Source of the DNA: Thermodesulfobacteriota bacterium | GTDB taxonomy: Bacteria; Desulfobacterota; Desulfobacteria; Desulfobacterales; Desulfosudaceae | Direction: 5' to 3' | Length of the DNA: 64,000 nucleotides | Assembly (NCBI GenBank): GCA_040753795.1 | Contig: JBFMDX010000001.1 | Span: 496,001-560,000 of the forward strand | Shown: in pieces, positions 24,056-33,092 of the stretch | Numbering within the stretch: position 1 is the stretch's first letter | How the letters are laid out: every line of letters starts with the position of its first letter | Notes under the pieces: generated by a model | Seen by the model: the letters and a program-made list of their open reading frames with translations, nothing else | Told to the model about the DNA's origin: nothing | Database searches by the model: none | Program-made: the position numbers and the translations under genes

Positions 24056-25219
24056 ATGAAACTGGATGATATTAAGAAGGTAGCGGTTGTCGGTTCCGGC
24101 GCCATGGGCAACGGCATTGCCCAGGTATGCGCCATGGCCGGGATCAAGGTCACCATGGTGGATATTAAACAGGAGTTTGTCGATAGAGGCATGGCCACCA
24201 TCAACAAAAGCCTGGATTTCCTGGTCGGCAAAGGGAAACTCACCGCCGAGGCCAAGGCCGGCGTGCTGGGCAACCTGAGCACATCCTTGAGCAACGCCGA
24301 AGCGGTCAAGGACGTTCAGGCGGTTATCGAAGCGGTACCGGAAATCATGGACCTGAAGAAAAAGGTCTTTGCGGAAATATCGGCGGCCGCGCCGGCGGAA
24401 GCCCTGCTGGCTTCCAATACCTCCACCATGAGCATCACCGAAATCGCCACGGCGGTAAGTCATCCGGAACGGTTCATCGGTATGCATTTCTTCAACCCGG
24501 TTCCGGCCATGAAGGGCGTGGAGATCATTTACGGCCAGAAAACAGCCGACGCCAACGTGGACCTGCTCTGTGAGCTGACCAAAAAGATAAAAAAGATTCC
24601 CATCAAGGTGCTCAAGGACGCTCCGGGATTCATCGTCAACCGTATCGGCGCGCCCAACCAGGCCCTGATCAGCGCTATCCTGGATGAGGGCAAGATCAAG
24701 CCGGACAGCATCGACACCGTCATGAAATCCACCGGCATGCCCATGGGCCCATTTGAGCTGGCGGACTATGTCGGTATCGACGTTTTCTATCATACCCTCA
24801 AATATTATTCCGAGACCCTTTCACCGGAGTTCAAACCCGGCAAGACTCTGCAGGGACTGCTGGACAGCGGCAAGCTCGGCATGAAGAGCGGTCAGGGGAT
24901 TTATACCTGGGAAGGCGGCAAGGCCAAAATCAGCGACGCCGAGCGCTGTCAGGAAATCGGCCCCATGGATTTTCTGGCCATTCAGATCAATGAAGCGGTG
25001 CGGGTGTTTAAAGAGAAAATCGCGGGTTCCGTGGAGGATATCGATCAGGGCATGGTTCACTGCATGCGGGCCTTTGCCGGTCCCTTTGCCCTGGGCGCGG
25101 GACTGGATCCCAAACAGCTGAGCGACGCGCTCAACAAACTGCACCAGAGATTCGGCCTGGCCATTTATAAGCCGGAACCGGAAATCGTCGACGGTTCTTA
25201 TAAAAATCTGGGCAAGTAG
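24056..25219 (+). CDS. 3-hydroxyacyl-CoA dehydrogenase
   Basis: A 387-residue NAD-dependent enzyme for the third beta-oxidation step. The Rossmann motif GSGAMGNGIAQ lies at about 13-23, the acidic NAD-ribose residue in VDIKQ, the catalytic His in GMHFFNPVP and the Asn/Arg motif in GFIVNRIGAPNQ. It is longer than the about 280-residue 3-hydroxybutyryl-CoA dehydrogenases because of a second copy of the C-terminal helical dimerisation domain (about 290-387). AAGGAGG at 24042-24048 gives 7-base spacing to ATG 24056. No enoyl-CoA hydratase or thiolase is in this operon, so those steps must be coded elsewhere. Confidence 0.92.
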   Translation: MKLDDIKKVAVVGSGAMGNGIAQVCAMAGIKVTMVDIKQEFVDRGMATINKSLDFLVGKGKLTAEAKAGVLGNLSTSLSNAEAVKDVQAVIEAVPEIMDLKKKVFAEISAAAPAEALLASNTSTMSITEIATAVSHPERFIGMHFFNPVPAMKGVEIIYGQKTADANVDLLCELTKKIKKIPIKVLKDAPGFIVNRIGAPNQALISAILDEGKIKPDSIDTVMKSTGMPMGPFELADYVGIDVFYHTLKYYSETLSPEFKPGKTLQGLLDSGKLGMKSGQGIYTWEGGKAKISDAERCQEIGPMDFLAIQINEAVRVFKEKIAGSVEDIDQGMVHCMRAFAGPFALGAGLDPKQLSDALNKLHQRFGLAIYKPEPEIVDGSYKNLGK

Positions 25220-25254
25220 CCATTTTATTGGAAAATGCTCCGTGGATCGACCAG

Positions 25255-25292
25255 ACGGGGGGACGACATGATGTCGTTCCCCCGTTTTTTTT
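25255..25292 (+). terminator. Rho-independent terminator after the hydroxyacyl-CoA dehydrogenase gene
   Basis: A 15-bp stem with one G:U pair (25255-25269 with 25271-25285) followed by eight T. It closes the beta-oxidation operon. Confidence 0.9.
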
Positions 25293-25386
25293 CGGGGCGG
25301 CTTTACGGTCCATGCGGACAGGTTTGAGCCGGTTTCCCCCGGTCCGTGTTCTCAACGGAAAGGGATGGCCAAACCATCAAATTGTA

Positions 25387-25415
25387 TTGACATGGTATTA
25401 ATATGGATATAGAGT
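25387..25415 (+). promoter_or_regulatory. Candidate promoter of the acs operon
   Basis: A perfect TTGACA at 25387-25392 and TAGAGT (4/6) at 25410-25415 with 17-base spacing. The leader to the GTG at 25600 would be about 180 bases. I found no clear riboswitch fold in it. The rest of the 25293-25599 gap is A/T-rich and empty. Confidence 0.45.
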
Positions 25416-25599
25416 ATTTTTTTTGGTGCGCAATACGGTTTTGTTTATCGTAACCAATTGAAATATAAAGAAATTTAGTTATGGAAGGGGTTTTGATATA
25501 TAAAGGCTATTATTTGGCTGGCCGATCCACGGCGGGGACAGACTCTTGCCGGGGACAGGCAGCCGGGAAAAAGAACTAATCTTACTAAGGAGGTAAGCT

Positions 25600-27144
25600 G
25601 TGGGTTTTGAAATCACAAAACAAGCTTATGCCGGCAGCATCAAGGAAATTGCCATTGGAAAAGGCAAAACTGCCGTGAAAGTCGGCGGAGAGACGACCTC
25701 ACCTTTCTACCTGTTTGAAGGGGAAATGCCGAACAAGCCCAAGGTGGCCATGGAACTCTGGGACATGAAGCCCGAGGACTGGCCGGCCTGGGCCGTGGCG
25801 CCGTTCAAGGATGTTCTTTCCGATCCGGCCGCCTGGGCCAAGAAGTGCGTTGAGTTCGGCGCCGACATGGTCGTGCTCCAGCTCAAAAGTATTGATCCCA
25901 ACGGCAAGAACGCCAGTGCCGCCGACGCGGTGGCCGTGGTGAAGAAAGTGACCGGGGCGGTTAAGGTGCCGGTTATCGTCTGGGGCAGCGCCAACGCGGA
26001 AAAGGACGAGGAAGTCTTCAAGAAGATCGCCGAAGAGTGCCAGAACGTTCAGTTGACCCTGGGACCGGTGGAAGAGAAGAACCACAAGGGCATAGGCGCC
26101 GCCGCCATGGGTTACGGCCATGCCGTCATCTCTTCCTCTCCCATCGACGTCAACCTGGCCAAGCAGATCAACATCCTGCTGGAAAACCTGGGCATGCCCA
26201 CGGACCGGATCGTCATCGATCCGACCACCGGCGGTCTGGGCTACGGCATGGAATACACCTATTCAGTAATGGAGCGCCTGCGCATGGCGGCCATGGGCCA
26301 GGGCGACGACAAGCTCCAGTACCCCATCATCAACAACCTGGGCAACGAAGTCTGGCGCTGCAAGGAAGCCAAACAAGGCGTGGATGAGGCCCCGGCCCTG
26401 GGTGATCCGGAAAAACGGGCCGTCCTGATGGAAGCCGTCGGCGCCGTCACTTACCTGATGGCCGGCAGCAACATTCTGATTATGCGTCATCCGGAAGCGG
26501 TCCGCATGGTCAAGGCCTTCATCGATAAACTGGCTGACGGCGGCTCCCTCAAGGACGTGGCCGGTATCAAGCAGCTTCTGGCACCGGCCAAGATCGACTA
26601 CGCCGCTCTGGCCCCCAAGCCCGATCTGACGATTGAAGAGGAAAAGAAAGTCGAGGCCAAGAAAGCGGCTCCGGCGGCCAAAAAAGCCGCTCCGGCTCCG
26701 GCAGCCAAGAAAGCGGCTCCGGCGCCTAAGGCCGCACCGGCCGCTCCGGCGGCGGCAGCTGCTCCGGCTGCTCCGGCAGCCCCGGCCGTAGATGCGGCCG
26801 CGGCCGCGGCCGAAGCCAAAGTCCGCGCGGAAATGGATGCCAAGGCCAGAGCCGAAGCCGACGCCAAGGCCAAAGTGGAAGCGGCCGCCAAGGCTAAGGC
26901 CGAAGCTGAAGCCCAGAAAAAAGCCGCGGCCGAAGCTGAGAAAAAGGCCGAAGCCGAAGCCCGGGCCAAGCGTGATGAAGAGGAGAACGTTCTGCGCCTG
27001 AAACGGGCCGAAGAGCGCGAGAAACTGGCTGCGGCAAGGAAGCCGACGAGCCAGGCGCTTTACACATTTACCGCCGCCGCCGAGCAGATGACCGATCTGG
27101 ACAGAATTGTTGCCAGATTAAACAAGCTGCACAGACGGGGATAA
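25600..27144 (+). CDS. acsD: CODH/ACS complex subunit delta (corrinoid iron-sulfur protein small subunit) with long C-terminal tail
   Basis: A 514-residue protein. Residues 1-345 are the TIM-barrel small subunit of the corrinoid iron-sulfur protein (FYLFEGEMPNKPKVAMELWD, DPTTGGLGYGMEYTYSVMERLR, NEVWRCKEA). It pairs with AcsC to hold the cobamide that carries the methyl group. Residues about 350-400 are an Ala/Pro/Lys-rich flexible linker, 400-475 a highly charged Ala/Glu/Lys coiled coil, and 485-514 a short folded-looking end (LYTFTAAAEQMTDLDRIVARL). Typical homologues such as the acetogen form stop after the barrel (about 320 residues), so the tail is an added module. GTG start 25600 follows AAGGAGG at 25587-25593. 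It is first in the operon. Confidence 0.93.
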   Translation: MGFEITKQAYAGSIKEIAIGKGKTAVKVGGETTSPFYLFEGEMPNKPKVAMELWDMKPEDWPAWAVAPFKDVLSDPAAWAKKCVEFGADMVVLQLKSIDPNGKNASAADAVAVVKKVTGAVKVPVIVWGSANAEKDEEVFKKIAEECQNVQLTLGPVEEKNHKGIGAAAMGYGHAVISSSPIDVNLAKQINILLENLGMPTDRIVIDPTTGGLGYGMEYTYSVMERLRMAAMGQGDDKLQYPIINNLGNEVWRCKEAKQGVDEAPALGDPEKRAVLMEAVGAVTYLMAGSNILIMRHPEAVRMVKAFIDKLADGGSLKDVAGIKQLLAPAKIDYAALAPKPDLTIEEEKKVEAKKAAPAAKKAAPAPAAKKAAPAPKAAPAAPAAAAAPAAPAAPAVDAAAAAAEAKVRAEMDAKARAEADAKAKVEAAAKAKAEAEAQKKAAAEAEKKAEAEARAKRDEEENVLRLKRAEEREKLAAARKPTSQALYTFTAAAEQMTDLDRIVARLNKLHRRG

Positions 27145-27234
27145 TCGTATCCGAAGATAATGACACATCGGTGGCTATCGCCGAAGATATAAAAAATATT
27201 ATTAAAATATATTAAATATGAGGAGGAACCTCTA

Positions 27235-29274
27235 ATGGCAGACGAAGAAAAAAAAGCTACGGTAGCTAAAGTTGAAAAAGCGCCGAAGGTAGCCGATCCT
27301 GTCAAGGTTTCGATCGAGCCCGCGACTCAGGAGATGCTCGCCCGGGCCCAGAAACTGGGGATTGAAACCGTATTTGACAGAGCCGAAACCATGAAGGCCT
27401 GCGCCATCGGCGAGCAGGGCACCTGCTGCAAGAACTGCGGCATGGGACCCTGCCGGCTTCCGCTTCCCAAGGATGGCATTCAGGGAGAAGACACCAGAAA
27501 AGGCCTGTGCGGAGCGACCGCCAATACCATCGCGGCCCGCAACTTCGCCAGAATGGTGGCGGCCGGCACCTCCGCCCATTCCGATCACGGCCGCAGCGTG
27601 GCCGAGGTCTTCCTTTCCGTGGCCCGGAAAGAGACCCATGACTACACCATCAAAGATGTCAGCCGCATGCTCCAGATCGCTCCCTGGTTTAACGTGGCCA
27701 CCACGGTCGAGGTGGACGGCAAGACTCAGGACAGAAACGTTGATGAAATCGCTCTGGAACTGGCTGAAAAAATTCTGGCCGAGTGGGGCAAGCCCGAAGG
27801 CGAACTGGCCTACCTGAAACGGGCGCCCAAGCCGCTTTATGAAAAATGGAAAAAGATGGGCGTGCTTCCCCGGAATATCGACCGGGAAGTCGTCGAGGTC
27901 ATGCACCGCACCCACATGGGCGTGGATCAGGACTACAAGAATATCGTCAAGCAGTGCACCCGGACGTCCCTGGCCGACGGCTGGGGCGGCTCCATGATGG
28001 CCACCGACCTGCAGGACATCATGTTCGGCGCGCCGACGCCCCTTCAGTCTGAAGCCAACCTCGGCATCATGAAGGAAGACCACGTGAACATCATCGTTCA
28101 CGGCCATGAACCGGTCCTGTCCGAGATGATCGTGGCCGCGGCCCAGTCCAAAGAGATGCTCGACTACGCCAAGAAAAACGGAGCCAACGGCATCCAGCTC
28201 GGCGGCATCTGCTGTACGGCCAACGAGATTCTGCAGCGCCACGGCATTCCCACGGCAGGCAACTTCCTGCAGCAGGAACTGGCCATCGTGACCGGCGCCT
28301 GCGACGCCATGGTGGTGGATATCCAGTGCGTGTTCCAGAACCTGGCCAACGTGGCCAAGTGCTTCCACACCAAGCTGATTACCACCCATCCCATCGCCAA
28401 GATGGAACAGGATAACGTCATCCATATTGAATTCAGTGAACATCATGCCATGGACGACGCCGTGAAAATCGTCAGGATGGCCTGTGAAAACTTTAAGAAT
28501 CGTAAAGCCGAAGTCGTCATTCCCCGGCACAAGGCCGTTCAGATCGCCGGTTTCGGCGTCGAGTCCATTGAATACCACCTGGGCGGTTCCTTCCGCGGCA
28601 CCTACTATACCCTGAACGACAACATCATTAATGGTCGTATCCGGGGTCTGGCGGGCGTGGTCGGCTGCAACAACGCCCGGGTTAAGCACAACGAAAACCA
28701 CATCACGATCGTCAAAGAGCTGATCAAGAATGACGTTCTGGTCCTAACCACCGGCTGCTCGGCCATTACCTGCGCCATGCACGGACTGCTGACGCCGGAA
28801 ACGGCGGCTGTGTACTGCGGTCCCGGTCTGGCCGAAGTCTGCGAAACCGTCGGTATCCCCCCGGTCCTTCACCTGGGCTCCTGCGTTGACAACACCCGCA
28901 TTCTGCTGGCGGCCACCGAGGTGATTAAAGCCGGCGGACTGGGAAAAGATCTTTGTGATATTCCCGCGGCCGGTTCCGCGCCCGAGTGGATGAGCGAGAA
29001 GGCCATCGCCATCGGTCATTATTTTGTCTCTTCAGGCGTGTATACCGTTTTCGGCAACCATCTCCCCCTGGACGGCGCACCGGTATTCCAGGACTACCTG
29101 TACAAGGAAATGGAAAAGATATATGGCGGCAAATGGGATTGCGAGCCGGATCCGGTCAAACACGCGCAGAAGATGATCGCCCATATCGACAAGAAGCGGA
29201 AAGCCCTGGGCATCGACAAGGCCAGGGAACGCGTTCTCATGGATATGGCCGACCGCCAGGCACTGGATGCATAA
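27235..29274 (+). CDS. acsA: Carbon monoxide dehydrogenase catalytic subunit
   Basis: A 679-residue Ni-Fe-S enzyme that interconverts CO and CO2. The N-terminal Cys set for the D and B clusters is present (Cys56, Cys64, Cys65, Cys68, Cys73, Cys92; motif CCKNCGMGPCR). C-cluster ligand motifs follow: GICCTANEI, VDIQCVFQNL, GVVGCNNAR, TTGCSAITCAMHG and HLGSCVDNTRI. The N-terminus has a charged extension of about 25 residues. AGGAGG precedes ATG 27235. With AcsB it forms the tunnel-linked CODH/ACS complex. No cooC-type nickel insertase lies beside it. Confidence 0.96.
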   Translation: MADEEKKATVAKVEKAPKVADPVKVSIEPATQEMLARAQKLGIETVFDRAETMKACAIGEQGTCCKNCGMGPCRLPLPKDGIQGEDTRKGLCGATANTIAARNFARMVAAGTSAHSDHGRSVAEVFLSVARKETHDYTIKDVSRMLQIAPWFNVATTVEVDGKTQDRNVDEIALELAEKILAEWGKPEGELAYLKRAPKPLYEKWKKMGVLPRNIDREVVEVMHRTHMGVDQDYKNIVKQCTRTSLADGWGGSMMATDLQDIMFGAPTPLQSEANLGIMKEDHVNIIVHGHEPVLSEMIVAAAQSKEMLDYAKKNGANGIQLGGICCTANEILQRHGIPTAGNFLQQELAIVTGACDAMVVDIQCVFQNLANVAKCFHTKLITTHPIAKMEQDNVIHIEFSEHHAMDDAVKIVRMACENFKNRKAEVVIPRHKAVQIAGFGVESIEYHLGGSFRGTYYTLNDNIINGRIRGLAGVVGCNNARVKHNENHITIVKELIKNDVLVLTTGCSAITCAMHGLLTPETAAVYCGPGLAEVCETVGIPPVLHLGSCVDNTRILLAATEVIKAGGLGKDLCDIPAAGSAPEWMSEKAIAIGHYFVSSGVYTVFGNHLPLDGAPVFQDYLYKEMEKIYGGKWDCEPDPVKHAQKMIAHIDKKRKALGIDKARERVLMDMADRQALDA

Positions 29275-29323
29275 GCGGATATTACTTTTCACATGATAAA
29301 AAGCCTCAACGAAGGAGGACAAT

Positions 29324-31534
29324 ATGTCTAAGTTAGTTGCCTTTGCCGCCATTCAGGGCGGTTATAAAGTGGTATCCCAGGTGGAAGGCGAGCTGGTCAA
29401 CGCGCTGGAATCCATGAACGCGGATACCAAAGTGGAGTTCCCCAATACCGGGTATTTTCTGCCGGTCATCTATTCCCTGACCGGCATGAAGGTCAAGACG
29501 CTGGAAGACATGAAGGCGCCCATGGCTTTTGCCCGCAAGCTGCTGCCCCCTCATATCAAGGGCAAAAACCATCTGCCCTACCTGGGGCCGTTGCTGGATG
29601 CCGGCATGGCGTCCATCCTGGCCTATGAAATCAAGGAAGCCCTGCGTATCGTCCGGCAGCCGGACTTTTACTTTCCCCAGGAAGACCCGGACCTGGAAAA
29701 CGGCAAGAAGTGGGTCGGCCCGGCCGATGATATTATTTTGAGAAAACGCGGTGTCGAATTCGTCGATGGTTCGGCCCCCGGCTTTGCCGCCATGGTCGGC
29801 GCGGCGCCCAATCCCGAGATTGCCAAGATGATCGTGGAAGATTATCAGAAGCGCAACCTTTACATCTTCTGCGCCGCCAATCACAACGGCACCACCCTCA
29901 TCGATCAGCTCATCGAGGCCGGTGTCCAGGTCGGCTGGAACACCCGTATCGTTCCCTTCGGCCCGGATATTTCGTCGGCCGTCTTCGCCCTGGGCTTCGC
30001 CAACCGGGCCGCCATGGCCTTCGGCGGCGTCCAGCCCGGCGATTACAAGAAAATATTGATGTACAACAAGGATCGCGTTTTCGCCTTTGTCAACGCCCTG
30101 GGCGATATCGGAACCGAGTGGGCCTGCGCGGCCGCCGGCTGCGTTAACTGGGGTTTCCCCACCCTGGCCGACACCGACGTTCCCGAGATCCTGCCCACGG
30201 GTATCTGCACCTACGAGCACGTGGTGGCCAACGTCAAGCATGACGAGATGGTCCAGCGTTCGGTGGAAGTCCGCGGCCTCAAGGTCACGGTTTCCCAGAT
30301 CGACATCCCCTGCTCCTTCGGTCCGGCCTACGAGGGCGAGCGCATCCGCGGCAAGGACCTGCATTCCCAGATGGGCGGCGGCAAGACCCAGTGCACCGAA
30401 CTGGTCAAGTCGGCCGACATGAAGGAGATCGAAGACGGCAAGGTGACCGTGGTGGGCAAGGACATTCCCGATCTCAAGGAAGGCGACGTTCTGCCCCTGG
30501 GCATTTATGTCCAGATCGCCGGCCGCGAATTCCAGGAAGATTTCGAGCCGATCCTGGAACGGCAGATTCACCACCTGGTCAACTATATCCAGGGCATCAT
30601 GCATGTCGGCCAGCGCGATATCTCCTGGGTGCGCGTCGGCAAGGGCGCGGTTGAAAAAGGGTTTACCTTGAAAGATATCGGCGTGGTTCTGCATGCCAAA
30701 ATGCATCAGGACTTCGGCAAGATTCTGGACAAGGTCCAGGTCACCCTGTTCACCAATAAAGACGACGTGGACAAGCTGACCGCCAAGGCCCGGGCCGAGT
30801 ACAAGAAGAGAGATGAGCGCGTCGACAAGATGACCGACGAAGACGTGGAGACCTACTATTCCTGCACTCTCTGTCAGTCCTTCGCGCCCAACCATGTCTG
30901 CTCCATCAGCCCGGAGCGGACCGGCCTGTGCGGCGCTTATAACTGGATGGACTGCAAGGCGTCCTTTGAGATCAACCCCACCGGACCCAACCAGCCCATC
31001 GTCAAGGGTGAGTGCATCGATCCGAAGCTGGGTCAGTGGAAGGGCGTCAACGAGTTTGTCTTCAAGGCCTCCCGCGGCGCGGTAACCCATTACAACTTCT
31101 ACTCCATGGTTCATGATCCCATGACGACCTGCGGTTGCTGCGAATGTATCGCGGCCACGCTGCCGGGTTTGAACGGCGTCATGACGGTCGGCCGGGATTA
31201 CACCGGCGACACCCCCTGCGGCATGAAGTTCACCACCCTGGCGGGCGTCATGGGCGGCGGCGCGGTCTCCCCGGGCTTCGTGGGCCATTCCAAGTACAAC
31301 ATCACCCAGGGCAAATTCCTCAAGGGTGACGGCGGACTGCTGCGCATGGTCTGGATGCCCAAGATGCTCAAGGAAGAACTCAAGGATCGCATCGACGCCA
31401 GAGCCAAACTGCTGGGCGTTCCGGATCTGTATGATAAGATCGCCGACGAAACCGTCGGGGTTACGGAAGAAGAGATCCGGCCGTTCCTGGAGGAAAAGGG
31501 CCATCCGGCGCTTTCCATGGAACCCCTCATGTAA
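29324..31534 (+). CDS. acsB: Acetyl-CoA synthase catalytic subunit
   Basis: A 736-residue enzyme that makes or cleaves acetyl-CoA from CO, a methyl group and CoA. A-cluster ligands are visible: Cys514, Cys517, Cys526 and Cys536 for the cubane (CTLCQSFAPNHVC, then TGLC) and the Cys603-Gly604-Cys605 motif that holds the distal nickel. Length and domain order match the bacterial ACS, including the N-terminal CODH-contact domain absent from the archaeal form. AAGGAGG at 29312-29318 precedes ATG 29324. A strong hairpin lies between this gene and acsC. Confidence 0.96.
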   Translation: MSKLVAFAAIQGGYKVVSQVEGELVNALESMNADTKVEFPNTGYFLPVIYSLTGMKVKTLEDMKAPMAFARKLLPPHIKGKNHLPYLGPLLDAGMASILAYEIKEALRIVRQPDFYFPQEDPDLENGKKWVGPADDIILRKRGVEFVDGSAPGFAAMVGAAPNPEIAKMIVEDYQKRNLYIFCAANHNGTTLIDQLIEAGVQVGWNTRIVPFGPDISSAVFALGFANRAAMAFGGVQPGDYKKILMYNKDRVFAFVNALGDIGTEWACAAAGCVNWGFPTLADTDVPEILPTGICTYEHVVANVKHDEMVQRSVEVRGLKVTVSQIDIPCSFGPAYEGERIRGKDLHSQMGGGKTQCTELVKSADMKEIEDGKVTVVGKDIPDLKEGDVLPLGIYVQIAGREFQEDFEPILERQIHHLVNYIQGIMHVGQRDISWVRVGKGAVEKGFTLKDIGVVLHAKMHQDFGKILDKVQVTLFTNKDDVDKLTAKARAEYKKRDERVDKMTDEDVETYYSCTLCQSFAPNHVCSISPERTGLCGAYNWMDCKASFEINPTGPNQPIVKGECIDPKLGQWKGVNEFVFKASRGAVTHYNFYSMVHDPMTTCGCCECIAATLPGLNGVMTVGRDYTGDTPCGMKFTTLAGVMGGGAVSPGFVGHSKYNITQGKFLKGDGGLLRMVWMPKMLKEELKDRIDARAKLLGVPDLYDKIADETVGVTEEEIRPFLEEKGHPALSMEPLM

Positions 31535-31547
31535 TGTTGCGATGACC

Positions 31548-31572
31548 GGGACCGGGGCAACCCCCCGGTCCC
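31548..31572 (+). terminator. Stem-loop between acsB and acsC
   Basis: GGGACCGGGG (31548-31557) pairs with CCCCGGTCCC (31563-31572) around a 5-base loop, followed by only three T. It looks like an attenuator or mRNA-end stabiliser rather than a full terminator. Confidence 0.65.
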
Positions 31573-31645
31573 TTTATCGCGGCTTGGGGTGTGACACGAT
31601 TAAATAACGTTTTGGATTTTAATATAAGGAAAGAAGGAGAGAGAA

Positions 31646-32992
31646 ATGGGTTTAACCGGAATTCAGATATTCAAACTCCTGCCGCAGACCAACTGCAAGG
31701 AGTGCGGTGCTCCCACCTGCCTGGCCTTTGCCATGAACCTGGCGGCCGGCAAGGCGGAGCTTGACAGCTGCCCGTACGTTTCCGACGAGGCCAAGGAAAA
31801 GCTGGCCGAGGCCTCCGCGCCTCCCATCCGCCCCGTCAAGCTGGGCAAGGGCGTCCGCGCCCGGGTTACCGGCGGAGAAACGGTCCTGTGCCGCCATGAG
31901 AAAACATTTTACAACCCCACCATCCTGGCGGCCATGGTCGACGGCAAGATCAGCAAGAAGGATCTGGAAGCCAAGCTGAAAGCCTGGAACGCCATCCAGT
32001 ATGAGCGCGTCGGTCTGAACCTGCGGCCGGAGATGGTGGCCGTGAAAGACACCGGCGACGCCAAGGCCTTTGCCGCCACCGCCAAGGTCGTGGCCGAGAC
32101 TTCGGAATTCAACGTCATCCTGATGACCGAAGATCCCGCCGCCATGAAAGCCGGAGTTGAGGCCTGCGGCTTCAAGCGTCCCCTCCTGTTCGGGGCGACC
32201 AAGGCCAATATCGACGATATGTGCAAGATCGCCAAGGAAGCCGATCTGCCCCTGGGCGTCAAGGCCGGTTCCGTGGCCGACCTGATTCCCCTGACGGACA
32301 AACTGACCGCCGCCGGCCTCAAGGACATCGTCCTGGATTCGGGCGCCCGGGAAGTCAAACAGGCCCTGGAAGACCAGGTGGCCATCCGGCGCGCGGCCCT
32401 CAAGGCGCAGAACCGGTCCCTGGGTTTTCCCACCATTACTTTCCCCTGTGAAATGGCCGGCAATGTTGATGTGGAAGCCATGATCGCCGCCATGTTCGTG
32501 GCCAAGTACGGCGGCATCGTGGTCATGTCCGATTTCGCCGGTGAAACGGTCTTCCCGCTGCTGCTGGAACGCCTCAACATCTTTACCGATCCTCAGCGGC
32601 CCATGACCGTTACCGAGGGCATTTACGAGATCAACAACCCCGGCGAGAACTCACCGATCCTGGTGACCACCAACTTTGCCCTGACCTACTTCATCGTTTC
32701 CGGTGAAATTGAAAACAGCAAGGTGCCGTCATGGCTGCTGATCAAGGATTCCGAAGGTCTGTCCGTCATGACCGCCTGGGCGGCCGGAAAGTTCGCCGGT
32801 GACGACGTGGGCGCCTTCGTGAAAAAGTCCGGTATCATGGACAAGGCCAAGACCAGGGAGTTGATCATCCCCGGTTACGCCGCCGCCATCGCCGGCGAGG
32901 TCGAGGAAGAGCTGGCCGGCTGGACCATTACCGTCGGTCCCCGGGAAGCGTCGCTGATTCCCGCCTTCCTGAAAGAAAAAGCAAAGAAGTAG
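31646..32992 (+). CDS. acsC: Corrinoid iron-sulfur protein large subunit (CODH/ACS subunit gamma)
   Basis: A 448-residue partner of AcsD. The N-terminal domain holds the [4Fe-4S] cluster used for reductive activation of cobalt, with Cys17, Cys20, Cys25 and Cys42 (TNCKECGAPTC, then DSCPYV). A TIM barrel follows (about 95-320) and a C-terminal cobamide-binding domain (about 325-448). The normal length is about 446. AAGGAG at 31634-31639 precedes ATG 31646. Confidence 0.95.
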   Translation: MGLTGIQIFKLLPQTNCKECGAPTCLAFAMNLAAGKAELDSCPYVSDEAKEKLAEASAPPIRPVKLGKGVRARVTGGETVLCRHEKTFYNPTILAAMVDGKISKKDLEAKLKAWNAIQYERVGLNLRPEMVAVKDTGDAKAFAATAKVVAETSEFNVILMTEDPAAMKAGVEACGFKRPLLFGATKANIDDMCKIAKEADLPLGVKAGSVADLIPLTDKLTAAGLKDIVLDSGAREVKQALEDQVAIRRAALKAQNRSLGFPTITFPCEMAGNVDVEAMIAAMFVAKYGGIVVMSDFAGETVFPLLLERLNIFTDPQRPMTVTEGIYEINNPGENSPILVTTNFALTYFIVSGEIENSKVPSWLLIKDSEGLSVMTAWAAGKFAGDDVGAFVKKSGIMDKAKTRELIIPGYAAAIAGEVEEELAGWTITVGPREASLIPAFLKEKAKK

Positions 32993-33010
32993 AATGTATG
33001 GAATAGAATT

Positions 33011-33053
33011 GTCCGGGTAAGGAAGGGCTCATTAAATCCCTCCTTCCCGGACA
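33011..33053 (+). terminator. Imperfect stem-loop between acsC and acsE
   Basis: GTCCGGGTAAGGAAGGG (33011-33027) pairs with one bulge and one mismatch to 33038-33053, followed by CTTTAT. It is likely to lower or segment transcription into acsE. Confidence 0.55.
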
Positions 33054-33092
33054 TCTTTATTAACCCCGGCAGCAAGCATAAGGAAAATTGAT

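Noticed and set aside
29333-31504. A 723-codon open frame antisense to acsB
   Set aside because: acsB has all catalytic cysteines and a good ribosome site. The antisense frame is open only because of strong G/C bias at third codon positions; its protein has no recognisable motif.
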